Source: Oscillatoria nigro-viridis PCC 7112 (GTDB taxonomy: Bacteria; Cyanobacteriota; Cyanobacteriia; Cyanobacteriales; Microcoleaceae). From it: DNA of 64,000 bases. The position numbers and the translations under genes were made by a program. How positions within the stretch are numbered: position 1 is the stretch's first letter; every line of letters begins with the position of its first letter. The stretch lies in assembly GCF_000317475.1 (NCBI RefSeq), contig NC_019729.1:2618501-2682500 (forward strand). The letters run 5' to 3'. The notes beneath the pieces are model-generated. The model was given only the letters and a program-made list of their open reading frames with translations, was not told the DNA's origin and made no database searches. Below, piece after piece: positions 35,135-44,109 of the stretch.

Positions 35135-37003
35135 TTAGACGATCGCGCTTAAGTGCGATCGAAAATATTGTCGGTACAACTCGCACCTCGGCACGCACTC
35201 GTTCCCCTGCAACTTCACCAACCCCAAACTGTCTAATTTAAACGCCTGCATCGCCTTTAACGGCACCGGAGAATCCGCCGCTGCAATCTCTCTCATTCCC
35301 TGCGCCAACTCTGGATATTCTTCCAAATTCCACAACTGCCGCCGCAAATGGTCGCTGTAAATTCCAGCATCTGCGATCGCAGTTTCTTTTAATTCATCGA
35401 GTGTCAAACCCGATCGCGAAATGTGATACAATGCAACTCGCACTAAATACGGATGTCCGCCGACAATTGCCATCAATTCCTCAACTTGGGCTTCCGACCA
35501 ATTCAAGTTGTGGCGCGCTGCTAAATCTTGTATTTGCTGAGAGTTAAATTCGGGCAAATCAACGGGCAGCCCGACGTTAAAAGGCGATTGATTGATATTC
35601 ATCGGGATGTAAACTTCGGTGGAGTGAACTACAATTAATCGCAGTTTTTTCCAGATGTCCCGCCGCTTCGATTCTTCGTGCCACGCCCGCAGCAGTCCTA
35701 AAAAGTCTTCGGCAATGTCGGGATATTGAAAAACGCGATCGATCTCGTCTAATCCTAAAATTAAAGGACTGTCGATTTGCGGTAAAATGTATTTTTCAAA
35801 GTAATCTTTGCAGTTGACTTTGCTGCCAAAAATGTCGTCCCAATAATCGTCTAATTGATTGGGTAAGTGCAACTCGCGGCCGACGTAAGCGCAAAACCAC
35901 TTTAAGAATTTATCTAAGTTGGCAAATACGGCTTTATCTACTAACTGAAAAGTTAGCGGCACGGTGCAATAGCCTTGACGGGCTCCGTGATGCAAAATTC
36001 TTGCCATCAACGAAGTTTTGCCCATTTGTCGCGGTGCTTTGATTCTAATTAACGCGCTGGGCTGCACAATAGTTTGATAGCAGCGTTCTTCGATGGGCGG
36101 GCGTTCTACATAAAATTGAGAAGCGACATCGACTTGTCCTCCCGGCAATTCGGGTTCGGCGGCGGGTAGAGGTATTTCGTCGCTGCTAATTTCTAATAGC
36201 TGTTTTTGTGCTAAATCTTCCGTTTCTTCTATGACTGGTGCGGGAGTTTCTGCTAGCAAATTCAGAACTTCTTCGATAATAATTGGAGTGTCGGCGCTGG
36301 TTTTCCATTCCCTCTGTTTGATGCGGTACAGATAGCCCCGCAAGTCGTGGTTTAGAGGCGCGTTCAGGGGAAAACCGACGCGAATCGGGAGAATTATTGG
36401 TTTTCTGTCAGGCCGGGAGTCTTGCAGTTCTTTTGCTTGCTGAACTTGATATGTTAGTAGTTCGCTTTGATTTCCCGTTGGCGGCAAAAGTATCAGCAAA
36501 TAATCGCATTCTTGGAGGAAGAAATTAATGCGATCGAACCAATTATCTCCCAATCTAATGTTATTTTCGGCTGTGAAAACTGTATGACCGATCGCGCTTA
36601 AAGCCGTTTCTAACTGTTTTCCCAACTCGCGATCCGGTTCGGCGCTGCGATAACTGACAAATACTTTAACAATTCTGCTGCTGCTGGCTGTTTCCCCGGC
36701 TGGCGGCAAATTGTCCAGCTCGTTTAAATTTTCCGCTTCCTCAAGTTTAGCCGATCGGTGGTCGCTAGCAGCCAGAGTCATTTCAAAAGCCGCGAACAAC
36801 TGTCGAATTTTACTCAAATCCGCACCTTCTCTACCCTGCTTAATTTTGCTGACTGTATCGGCACCGACGCCAGACTCAGCCTCGATTTCAGTCAGAGTAC
36901 CTCTAATGTTATTTCGGTCAGACCATTCTTGGAGCGCCTCGTTAAGTTTCTTTAAGCCAGAGGCAGTGAGAATGCGACCGCGATCGCGTTTTGACTTGAG
37001 CAC
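35135..37003 (-). CDS. HTH-TIR-AAA_35 multidomain NTPase
   Basis: 622 residues. Residues 10-90 form a helix-turn-helix-like domain (LTASGLKKLNEAL, TEIEAESGVGADTVSKI) as in cyanobacterial NTPase regulators. Residues ~110-250 are a TIR domain (IVKVFVSYRSAE, AENNIRLGDNWFDRI, DYLLILLPP). From about 285 an AAA-like NTPase follows, with Walker A APRQMGKTSL (Lys329), Walker B LILGLDEIDRVF and a winged-helix-like end. The glutamate usual for NADase TIR domains is not evident in SELLTYQVQQAKEL, so the TIR may be a scaffold. The architecture suggests a stress- or phage-responsive switch; no neighbouring effector genes are present. Confidence 0.85.
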   Translation of the reverse strand: MLKSKRDRGRILTASGLKKLNEALQEWSDRNNIRGTLTEIEAESGVGADTVSKIKQGREGADLSKIRQLFAAFEMTLAASDHRSAKLEEAENLNELDNLPPAGETASSSRIVKVFVSYRSAEPDRELGKQLETALSAIGHTVFTAENNIRLGDNWFDRINFFLQECDYLLILLPPTGNQSELLTYQVQQAKELQDSRPDRKPIILPIRVGFPLNAPLNHDLRGYLYRIKQREWKTSADTPIIIEEVLNLLAETPAPVIEETEDLAQKQLLEISSDEIPLPAAEPELPGGQVDVASQFYVERPPIEERCYQTIVQPSALIRIKAPRQMGKTSLMARILHHGARQGYCTVPLTFQLVDKAVFANLDKFLKWFCAYVGRELHLPNQLDDYWDDIFGSKVNCKDYFEKYILPQIDSPLILGLDEIDRVFQYPDIAEDFLGLLRAWHEESKRRDIWKKLRLIVVHSTEVYIPMNINQSPFNVGLPVDLPEFNSQQIQDLAARHNLNWSEAQVEELMAIVGGHPYLVRVALYHISRSGLTLDELKETAIADAGIYSDHLRRQLWNLEEYPELAQGMREIAAADSPVPLKAMQAFKLDSLGLVKLQGNECVPRCELYRQYFRSHLSAIV

Positions 37004-37279
37004 TTCGCTTGCAGTGAAAGGGGAACGAATCTAAAAATTTTAACGCCTTAAGTTCCTATTTTGGGCAATTTTAAGGAAGATCGTCAGCCAGCCGGAATTT
37101 AAGGAATTTTACTTGGGGAGGTTTTTTGGGCGATCGACTCCTCAAACTCTGTCCTGATAACGGCTTCAACAGTTGAATATATTTTAGAATAAAAAGTTTT
37201 TCTTAACTCCCCAATCTCCGCCGCTAATCACCACTTAACTTTTTAGAGTAGATACACCAAGCAAAAAAGGAGCAGCCAA

Positions 37280-37453
37280 ATGAGCAAAATCTTACACAGA
37301 CTGGCAATGGCCGCTTTGGGAACCGCCGCCATTTTCACAATTAATACACTTAACAATTTAACAGAAGCATCAGCCGCTGGTAAATTTGACCAACCAGAAA
37401 TTTATCAAAACACAGTTTTTCCACTTGGCGTACCGGGTCAGATCCATAAATAG
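37280..37453 (+). CDS. Small exported protein, 57 residues
   Basis: ATG at 37280 preceded by a strong AAGGAG seven bases upstream. The first ~34 residues are a signal peptide (basic MSKILHR, hydrophobic LAMAALGTAAIFTI, cleavage near ASA-AG). The mature peptide is only about 23 residues, starting GKFDQPEIYQNTVFP and ending GQIHK. No family is recognised. It lies 48 bp before the next gene, in the same orientation and with an equally good ribosome site, so the two probably form an operon. Confidence 0.7.
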   Translation: MSKILHRLAMAALGTAAIFTINTLNNLTEASAAGKFDQPEIYQNTVFPLGVPGQIHK

Positions 37454-37501
37454 GCAAATTCATTGATTGATTGATTGATTTAATTTAATTAAGGAGAAAT
37501 T

Positions 37502-37834
37502 ATGAAGTCTACATTGTGTTCGTCGCAACCTATAGCTACAAAATCTGACTCGGTTGATGCTGAGGCGATCGATGCCTGCACTGCACTTGCGTGGGTGGAA
37601 TTGGTAGCATTAGATGCCAGCGCTCTCACGGGGGATGATTGGCTGGCTTTGTGCGATGATATAGATAGCGGGGAAATCTACCGCTGCTGGTTTTTGTGGC
37701 GCGACCGCGAAGTTAGCGGTAATTGGGAAGCTTACGATCCTTTGAGCGATCGCCGATTTGTTGCTAAAGGAAAAGTTTTTCTCAAAGCCGCGATCGACTC
37801 GCTCGAAGATGCTAGAAATCGGGAAGTCGCCTAA
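37502..37834 (+). CDS. Hypothetical acidic protein
   Basis: 110 residues after a clear AAGGAG ribosome site. Very acidic, with a tryptophan-rich middle (GDDWLALCDDIDSG, CWFLWRDREVSGNWEAY) and a helical C-terminus (LKAAIDSLEDARNRE). No signal peptide. No family recognised. It follows the small exported peptide gene at 37280 and probably shares its transcript. Confidence 0.65.
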   Translation: MKSTLCSSQPIATKSDSVDAEAIDACTALAWVELVALDASALTGDDWLALCDDIDSGEIYRCWFLWRDREVSGNWEAYDPLSDRRFVAKGKVFLKAAIDSLEDARNREVA

Positions 37835-38113
37835 CTTGAATTCATCTCAGGTGAAGAAAATTTGTGCATACAAAACAAGAATTCTGCCAACAAAATCCAC
37901 GGCTGTACAAACTTTCGTCCGCCTGCGCGAGACAGGAAGAAAAAGGGGATTTGATATGAGTCCCGGCAACGTAATACTCTCAAAGCAAATAAAAAAAATA
38001 CGGCTGCGGGCAAGAGTTGACTGTATGATGCTAGGTGCTTCGTCTCGAAAGCGGTTGATAACGTTTTTCCAGCCGCTTTCTCGTTGCAGCCGTTAAACTC
38101 TTTCTCTTCAAAC

Positions 38114-39445
38114 ATGACTCTAAAACTGCGATGGCTGTTGCCGGCCGCCCTTAGTCTGTTCTCGATCGCCCTGCCCGCAAAAGCTGATACACTAACATCT
38201 TGGCACTTCGATGCCCGCGAAAACCAACTCAATTTAACAACAGATTCAGGAGTTCAGCCGGAAGTCAAACTAATCGCAAACCCCACCCGCTTAGTAATTG
38301 ATTTGCCGGGAATAGTCTTGGAATATCCCGAAACTCCTCAAAGCTACAACTCAGCTATTCAACAAATTAGAGTCGGGCAATTTGACACCGAAACTACCAG
38401 GTTAGTGATACAATTAACTCCCGGCTATAAGTTAGACCCGCAAAAAGTCCGAGTCATTAGAGAATCTGCCACTCGCTGGTCGTTTCAGTTGCCAAATCCC
38501 GAGCAAATAGCCGGCAGCGAGTCTTTTATACCCACAGCTATTACCCGCATAGAACAAGCAGCAGGTCAAATTACGCCCACTGTTTCGCCGGGAAATCAGA
38601 GAAACTATTCGACTGATTTGGGGATGTCAACAGGCTTGGAAATGACCGCCATCAAGCCTCAAATCGAAAGTGCGATCGAACAGTATAGATCCCTCAGCGC
38701 CGGAATGTTTTTTTTGGATTTAGATACAGGAAACTATTTGGATATCAAGGGCGATCGAGTATTTCCGGCCGCGAGTACCATCAAGTTACCAATTCTGATT
38801 GCTTTTTATCAAGATGTAGACGCAGGCAAAGTTAGCCTAGACGAAACATTAGTTATGAAGTCAGACTTGGTTGCCAGCGGTTCTGGAACTATGCAAGACA
38901 GCCCAAATGGCACTCGGTTTAGCATCAGAGAAACCGTAGATAAAATGATTACCATCAGCGACAATACAGCCACCAACATGATTATTGAACGTTTGGGGGG
39001 AATTGCTAAACTCAACGAGCGTTTTCGCAGTTGGGGATTAACTGATACCAGAATTCGCAATTGGCTCGGCGATTTTCAAGGAACAAATACAACCAGTTCT
39101 GTGGATATGGTAAAGTTGCTGGCGATGCTGTCTCGCGATAAATTAGTCTCTGAATCGAGTCGGGAACAAGCTTTAGAATTACTGCGGCACACAACAACTA
39201 GAACGCTTTTGCCTTCCGGTTTAGGCCCCGGCGCAGTTATTGCTGACAAAACCGGAGATATCGGCTTTGTAGTTGGCGATGCGGGAATTATTGATATGCC
39301 CAACGGCAAGCGTTATTTAGCGGCAATCTTTGTCAAGCGTCCTTACAATGACCCGATTGTAAGAGAGTTTGTGCGTCGAATTTCGCGGATTGTTTACAAT
39401 TATTTAGACCAACCTGCGGCGAAAGCATCTGACAATTTGCGTTGA
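38114..39445 (+). CDS. AMIN-domain / class A beta-lactamase-fold serine hydrolase, exported
   Basis: 443 residues from the ATG at 38114; the longer frame starts with TTG at 38084 and adds ten unlikely residues. A signal peptide ends near PAKA. An AMIN domain (about 25-130) probably binds peptidoglycan or the outer envelope. A linker leads to a class A beta-lactamase fold with the nucleophile motif STIK (Ser221-Lys224), SDN (282-284) and KTG in ADKTGDIGF. AMIN plus this fold points to a cell-wall-localised peptidase or esterase rather than a resistance enzyme. Monocistronic. Confidence 0.85.
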   Translation: MTLKLRWLLPAALSLFSIALPAKADTLTSWHFDARENQLNLTTDSGVQPEVKLIANPTRLVIDLPGIVLEYPETPQSYNSAIQQIRVGQFDTETTRLVIQLTPGYKLDPQKVRVIRESATRWSFQLPNPEQIAGSESFIPTAITRIEQAAGQITPTVSPGNQRNYSTDLGMSTGLEMTAIKPQIESAIEQYRSLSAGMFFLDLDTGNYLDIKGDRVFPAASTIKLPILIAFYQDVDAGKVSLDETLVMKSDLVASGSGTMQDSPNGTRFSIRETVDKMITISDNTATNMIIERLGGIAKLNERFRSWGLTDTRIRNWLGDFQGTNTTSSVDMVKLLAMLSRDKLVSESSREQALELLRHTTTRTLLPSGLGPGAVIADKTGDIGFVVGDAGIIDMPNGKRYLAAIFVKRPYNDPIVREFVRRISRIVYNYLDQPAAKASDNLR

Positions 39446-39483
39446 GATAGTGCCCAGTTAATTACCAATAAGAAAAGCAGAAT

Positions 39484-39595
39484 CGGCGATTGAAATCACT
39501 ACTACGCAAAGAAAGTCCGCTTTCGCGGACTAGCAGAAAAGATGTCGGATAGACATCCCCAACAATTCTTGTGGGGTAGGCATATCGCCGAATGA
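39484..39595. repeat. Dispersed repeat with ATTCGGCGAT-like inverted ends
   Basis: Begins TCGGCGATTGAAATC with the hairpin GTCCGCTTTCGCGGAC (as at 33168) and ends ATCGCCGAATGA, so the outer parts are inverted repeats. It fills the gap between the hydrolase and VOC genes. Confidence 0.6.
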
Positions 39596-39672
39596 TAAAG
39601 GGGATAACTAACCCGGATTTAGTATAAAAGCCGAGTTAGAAGACTGAAGTGTGAAATTGCCTGAAAGGGAAG

Positions 39673-40035
39673 CTATAATACAGTTTCGGCGAAATGAATT
39701 GCGTTTCTGTTTAAGTCGAGTATCACAAATTCTTTCAACCCCCAAGGTTTGACGACGAGCTTACCATTTGGGTGAATCACATTAGCTCGCCAATACTCTT
39801 CATAAAGTTCTTCGATATTCTTCACATTGATGCGACAACTGGTATTTTCCGGAATCTGAGGGTCATTGCACAGCCATAAATGAACTTCAACACTGCCGCG
39901 TGAAATGCCGACATAATCGTCGTACACAAATTTTTTAATAAATCCCAGTTGCTGTTCATAAAAAGCGATTGCTTTTGAAAGATCTAGCGCTGGCATAACC
40001 GGAATGGCATGACAAAACTCTATGGTATTTGGCAT
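39673..40035 (-). CDS. VOC superfamily protein (glyoxalase/bleomycin-resistance type)
   Basis: 120 residues, one paired beta-alpha-beta-beta-beta unit. The block ALDLSKAIAFYEQQLGF, then GSVEVHLWLC and the late KEFVILDLNRNAIHFAE, follow the ble-type bleomycin-binding/VOC pattern, including the metal- or ligand-position histidine and glutamate. Ble-type proteins sequester glycopeptide drugs; glyoxalase-like action is the alternative. It probably works as a domain-swapped dimer in the cytosol. No operon partner. Confidence 0.8.
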   Translation of the reverse strand: MPNTIEFCHAIPVMPALDLSKAIAFYEQQLGFIKKFVYDDYVGISRGSVEVHLWLCNDPQIPENTSCRINVKNIEELYEEYWRANVIHPNGKLVVKPWGLKEFVILDLNRNAIHFAETVL

Positions 40036-40102
40036 GGAAAAACCTCAAAATTCTGATTAGCAAATTCTTTTAGAAGCCGCGAGGCAGAGCCTCTGGATCT
40101 AC

Positions 40103-40200
40103 GTTACCAGGCAGAGTCTGGTAACGAGAGTATGGGACTCGTGCACTCGTTGGACTCGTTCCCAGGCTCTGCCTGGAAATAAATGTCAGGAGGCTCTGCC
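40103..40200. repeat. Cluster of GTTACCAGG/CCAGGCTCTGCCTGG palindromes
   Basis: Palindromes of the CGTTACCAGG..CCTGGTAACG type (40103) and GTTCCCAGGCTCTGCCTGG (40158) with GAGGCTCTGCCTC nearby. This is the same family as 5405, 5456 and 17456. Confidence 0.65.
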
Positions 40201-40224
40201 TCCAGTAAACTAATTAGTTATGGC

Positions 40225-41139
40225 TTAAGGAATTTCCGGACAAGCTTGGATGCGTTTGAGAAAACAAACAACCATGTCTTTCCCAAAAAACGAGTCATTT
40301 GACCATTTATTTCTATAGCCACCACCCCCGTAAAAACCCATAGTAGATTCAGTATCGGGGGATTCATACCATGACAAGAGCTCACCTCCACCAAATTCAC
40401 AAATACTGGGTAAATTTCCTTCAGGAGCATTCAAGCCGCAAGGAATATCCTCGCGTCTTTTGATTGTATATAGTTTGAGAATATCGTAGTAGCTATCGGT
40501 TTCAGTTTTTTGCTTGTGCCATCCTACGCGATCGCTAAATTCTTGGCCTCTGGCTCCATCCGGTTTTTCCGAACCCAAACTTTCCCAAATGCGTTTTTGT
40601 ACGCTAAAGCCAAAACGACCCTGACTGTATATTGTCCAAAGTCGATCGATAATAAATAAATCTTCACAACCTAAAGATTGAATGTCTTCTTTTCTCAACC
40701 AGTTGTCCGATCGATTAGCAGCTTGCAGCACCAGCTTGCGAGTTTGTTCGTCTGCTTTTTCCCATTCTTGACTTGCCAGTAAATATTGTAACGAGCTGTA
40801 ATCTATTCCCGCCTCAGAAATTAATGAAAAAGATTGGAGTGCTTGTTCTACTTTGGTTTCTGTTTTTCGAGCAAGTAATCCATAAGCAGACCATTGGATT
40901 TGTTTGGATCGATCTTGAAGCGCTTGAATAACTAAATCTAAACCCGCTTCTCCATAATTTAATGCTTGAGAAAGAGCAATGATTCTAGATTCAATGTCTC
41001 CAGTGGCAAGTCGGCGCTTGACTCCTTCTATTCCGCCTAAAACAGCATCTGTAAATGCTGCTGTATTGTTAGAGCCAAGCACGGCGTCGTATTCTCTTGG
41101 TTGAATAGACATGGCGATTGTTTTCTCAAATTTTGACAT
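40225..41139 (-). CDS. GUN4 domain protein with N-terminal HEAT-like repeats
   Basis: 304 residues. The first ~115 residues are alpha-helical repeats (IESRIIALSQALNYG, IQWSAYGLLARKTE) like HEAT units. The GUN4 core follows: YLLASQEWEKADEQTRKLVLQAA, CEDLFIIDRLWTIYSQGRFGFSVQKRIW. The rest has loop features including a FYGGGGYRNKW insertion before the end. GUN4 domains bind protoporphyrin IX/Mg-protoporphyrin and stimulate Mg-chelatase. Paralogues with extra domains are common in cyanobacteria and may signal tetrapyrrole levels. A second Met at residue 10 is an alternative start. Confidence 0.85.
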   Translation of the reverse strand: MSKFEKTIAMSIQPREYDAVLGSNNTAAFTDAVLGGIEGVKRRLATGDIESRIIALSQALNYGEAGLDLVIQALQDRSKQIQWSAYGLLARKTETKVEQALQSFSLISEAGIDYSSLQYLLASQEWEKADEQTRKLVLQAANRSDNWLRKEDIQSLGCEDLFIIDRLWTIYSQGRFGFSVQKRIWESLGSEKPDGARGQEFSDRVGWHKQKTETDSYYDILKLYTIKRREDIPCGLNAPEGNLPSICEFGGGELLSWYESPDTESTMGFYGGGGYRNKWSNDSFFGKDMVVCFLKRIQACPEIP

Positions 41140-41265
41140 CAGTTTAGCACAGGCTTATATATTAAGGTGGCGATCGCAATTATCTTTAATACATAAAAAA
41201 CGAAAGCAAAGCAATCCCAGACTCTGAGATTGCTTCGCTTTCCTCGCTTTAGACAAATCAAACTA

Positions 41266-41637
41266 CTATTCTTTGCGCTCGATGGCTACAGTCAAATGAG
41301 CCGCAACTGCCCCAACTGTAGCAAGTACAGCAGCAATTGGAAAGACTACCGATCCTGCAACGCCGCCCACCAATCCCACCATCAGCGGAATGTCTGCCAA
41401 AGTCCGCCCTTGTGAGTTTTTGATGACGAGGCGGCGGAGTTTTCCTTGCTCAATTAGCTCTTTGACTTTACCAATTAAACTTTCGCCGCTAATCTTAAAT
41501 TCTTCCACTCTGACTTTTTCCTCTGTTGCAAATTCTGAGGCGAATAAAGGAGTTTCAACTGTTGGGTTTGCAGAATTTCCGGTCGCTGCTGTTTCGTCTT
41601 GTAGAATCGTTACTTGTTGTTCTAGTTGTGAGTTCAT
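41266..41637 (-). CDS. DUF4342 domain protein
   Basis: 123 residues. The conserved segment [27 protein letters not shown] leads into LADIPLMVGLVGG, the DUF4342 signature (shown in parts). A C-terminal hydrophobic stretch (GSVVFPIAAVLATVGAVAAHL) may insert in a membrane. The first ~40 residues are polar and low-complexity. Function unknown; family members are short proteins seen near membrane or stress genes. Confidence 0.75.
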   Translation of the reverse strand: MNSQLEQQVTILQDETAATGNSANPTVETPLFASEFATEEKVRVEEFKISGESLIGKVKELIEQGKLRRLVIKNSQGRTLADIPLMVGLVGGVAGSVVFPIAAVLATVGAVAAHLTVAIERKE

Positions 41638-41914
41638 TTTGTGTAAGGGCGGGTGAAAACCAACCGTTTAATTTGTATACCCCGATCTTCGGCGATCGCA
41701 CTTGGGAATGACAGGCAAGGAAACCCTACAATCTGCATTCGTACTTTCCACCCCCGCTTTTTTACTCAAAACATTATTTTTGTGGCGTTAGATCGGGGCC
41801 GGTTTATCTCTTCCGAAAGGTAGAAAAGATCTTGTTGAAACAACCCGTCTCTAGATACAAGTAAGGTGCGTGCTGCCAGCCCTGTCCAGGTTGCTGCTAT
41901 CTGCTGAATCAAGA

Positions 41915-43103
41915 TAAGTAGGTCGGCATAAAAAAACCAAAGTAAGTAAATAAATGTTAAGAGCGGGAACGGGAACTACATTTAAAGCGATTAGTTGTAT
42001 AATCTCCTCGTTCTCCTCTAGCTTCAATTCCATCAATTACTGCGTAGGCAAGATCTAGTTCGTCTTCAAACATTTTTCCTACCAGTTCGTGATTTTTAAG
42101 TTGTTGCCATTCCCGTTCAATTTTGTTCATTTCTGAGCAGTATTCTGGTAAAAAGAAAATATACAAGCCTGGCTTTCCCACTGGGGCAATTTTTGTTGGA
42201 CATCTAGGGATTTGTGTATGGGGCCGTTATCTTGAATTATCACTCTGATCCGTCCAGTTGATTTCATTTCATGCTTCAGCTTGTTGAGCTTCATTGTCCA
42301 TGATTTTGATATATGATTCGCTACTGAAACTCCCAATAACCAAGCCATAGGAGAAACTGATACAGGGCTGTAGCAATCCTAAAATACTCAATCTTCGCCC
42401 CCTTCGTTTTGTTTGCTCTAACCGTTTTTGCGTTCCAATTGGGTAATATGTATATCCATTGGAAATCCACAAACAAAAACCTGATTCATCCAGGTATTTC
42501 AGATCGATTTGTCCCGCCGAGTAGTGCCAATTCCAACATATCTTGATCTGCCTGTTTGAGCGAGGGTCGTAATGGGTCTTGCTTCTATTTATGGCTGTGT
42601 CGCGCTCGTTTCCAAATAATCTTTTTTTTTGAGAATTCGTCTTAATCTGTCAGGGCTTAATTTGATCCCGCGTTCTTGTTCTAATTTTTGGGCAAGTTGA
42701 CGACTATTATATCTGCGTGGTTCATGGAGGAGACATTCTTCTAGAGCGACAATATCTGATTCTTTCCATGTTTGTTTTACCCCTCTGCCTCTGGTTGACC
42801 ACAATCATACCAAACCCATTTTTAGCCACCGATGAATTACTTCTCTAAGTGTTTGCTCCCTACACTTAAAATGAGCTGCAATCTCCTTTATATAACACCC
42901 CTGGGAGTTTAATCTCAGAATTTGCGCTCGCTCTTTTACTTTCTGAGAGACTGTTGTTGCTGTTCTAAATTCAAATAGTGTTCTGTCTTCTTCTTGGTTG
43001 AGAAATACTCTTAAACGAGCGCCAATATTGGTTTGTTTTGTAAATTTAATTCGAGTCTTAACTTATCTTAACATACTTTGTTTTTTTTACACCTACCTAC
43101 TTA
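41915..43103 (-). mobile_element. Decayed IS630 family element
   Basis: Ends are imperfect inverted repeats: TAAGTAGGTCGGCATAAAA at the left and, inverted at the right, TAAGTAGGTAGGTGTAAAA, with TA at the outer border as expected for IS630. The transposase inside has several frameshifts. The right end cuts into an alpha/beta hydrolase gene. Confidence 0.75.
41957..43040 (-). pseudogene. IS630 transposase, broken by several frameshifts
   Basis: Fragments in order: N-terminal helix-turn-helix (QILRLNSQGCYIKEIAAHFK), then WKESDIVALEECLLHEPR, the DDE strand YLDESGFCLWISNGY, IIQDNGPIHKS and LPEYCSEMNKIEREW. The frame changes after WLKMGL, in the A-run near 42630, and twice more near 42270-42350 and 42180. 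At least four lesions mean it cannot encode a working enzyme. Confidence 0.85.
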
Positions 43104-43723
43104 GTAGCAGTCAGATCGCCCCGTTTGGCAGCCGCATTTTTGTAAGCTTCGATATCTGAGGGAGTAAAGGTGCTGTTGTTAACCGCCATACCTTCCAAAG
43201 CAGCAGAAATGGCCTGATAGTCGTCCCACTGAATTAACAACTCCGGCAAAACTGGCAACTGAAATAAAAAGATGTACCAACTTTTCAACAATTGTTGGGG
43301 AGTGCGTAGCCCTTGAGCAAACTTGGCCGGATGCGGTAGATTCATCACAATTAATTTATCCACAATTTGGGGATAAGCATAAGCAAAATTCCAGGCGATC
43401 GCACCTCCCCAGTCGTGACCAACTAAGACGCAACTTTCGTATCCCAAACCCTGAATAATGCCCTTGACATCTTACACAAACTCTGCAATCACGTAAGCAG
43501 ATCGATCGTGAGGTTTGTCGCTGTCGTTGTAACCCCTGAGATCTACAGCGACCACTTTATAATCTGATGCAAATTCCGGGATTTGATGTCGCCAAGAATA
43601 CCAAAATTCAGGAAATCGGTGCAGCATCAGCATCAGCGGCCCAGAACCTTGAGTGACATAGTGCAGTTTAATGCCGTTCGTAGGGATAAATTCGTGTTTC
43701 CAAGCAGCTTCTAGCACAGACAT
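43097..43723 (-). pseudogene. Alpha/beta hydrolase (epoxide-hydrolase-like), nonsense mutation and 3' truncation
   Basis: The gene opens MSVLEAAWKHEFIPTNGIKL with the oxyanion-hole region MLHRFPEFWYSWR. It reaches YVIAEFV, meets TAA at 43472-43474, then continues in the same frame: DVKGIIQGLGYESCVLVGHDWGG, with the nucleophile elbow GHDWGG. The C-terminal half, including the catalytic His, is gone because the IS630 end supplies a stop after DLTATK. One nonsense codon and one truncation make it a pseudogene. A sequencing error could explain only the first. Confidence 0.85.
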
Positions 43724-44109
43724 ATTTGATGCTTCCTCTAGGTATCGAGATATCGTAGCAGTTCCTCTCTTTAAGAGGAACCAACTTTAGGCATATCTAG
43801 CAATTCTCCCAGCACTTGTAAACTCTTCCTTTTCTCTTCCTTTGTGGAACAGGCGTCCCGCCGGTGGTTCTTCGCGCAAACAAGCCGTAGATTGCGGGGC
43901 CTGACGCCATCGCCTGTTTCCCAAAAAGATTGCTATCTCTGTCAAAATAATAGTATAATGTTGCTGGCATCCAGACAACTGTTAAGCCAAAAATTACTCA
44001 TTTTCGAGCGCGCGAAAATCCAGAAGCGCAACAATTTGAGGTGTGGTGATTGTGCAAGTTCAAGAATTAAGATAGGGCGAGTGTACTAGGAATTAAAGGA
44101 GTTAATACT
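43724..44109. other. Intergenic region between hydrolase remnant and GAF gene
   Basis: Contains the hairpin GTTCCTCTCTTTAAGAGGAACC near 43760-43782 but no convincing gene. A plausible ribosome site (AAAGGAG) precedes the GAF protein start. Confidence 0.4.

Noticed and set aside
37831..38232. 133-codon minus-strand frame opposite the AMIN hydrolase start
   Set aside because: Antisense shadow of a well-supported gene with a signal peptide.
38114..39445. Antibiotic-resistance beta-lactamase
   Set aside because: The AMIN domain and lack of resistance context favour a cell-wall enzyme; the fold alone does not show resistance.
43787..43978. 63-codon minus-strand frame before the GAF gene
   Set aside because: Low-quality composition and no start signal.
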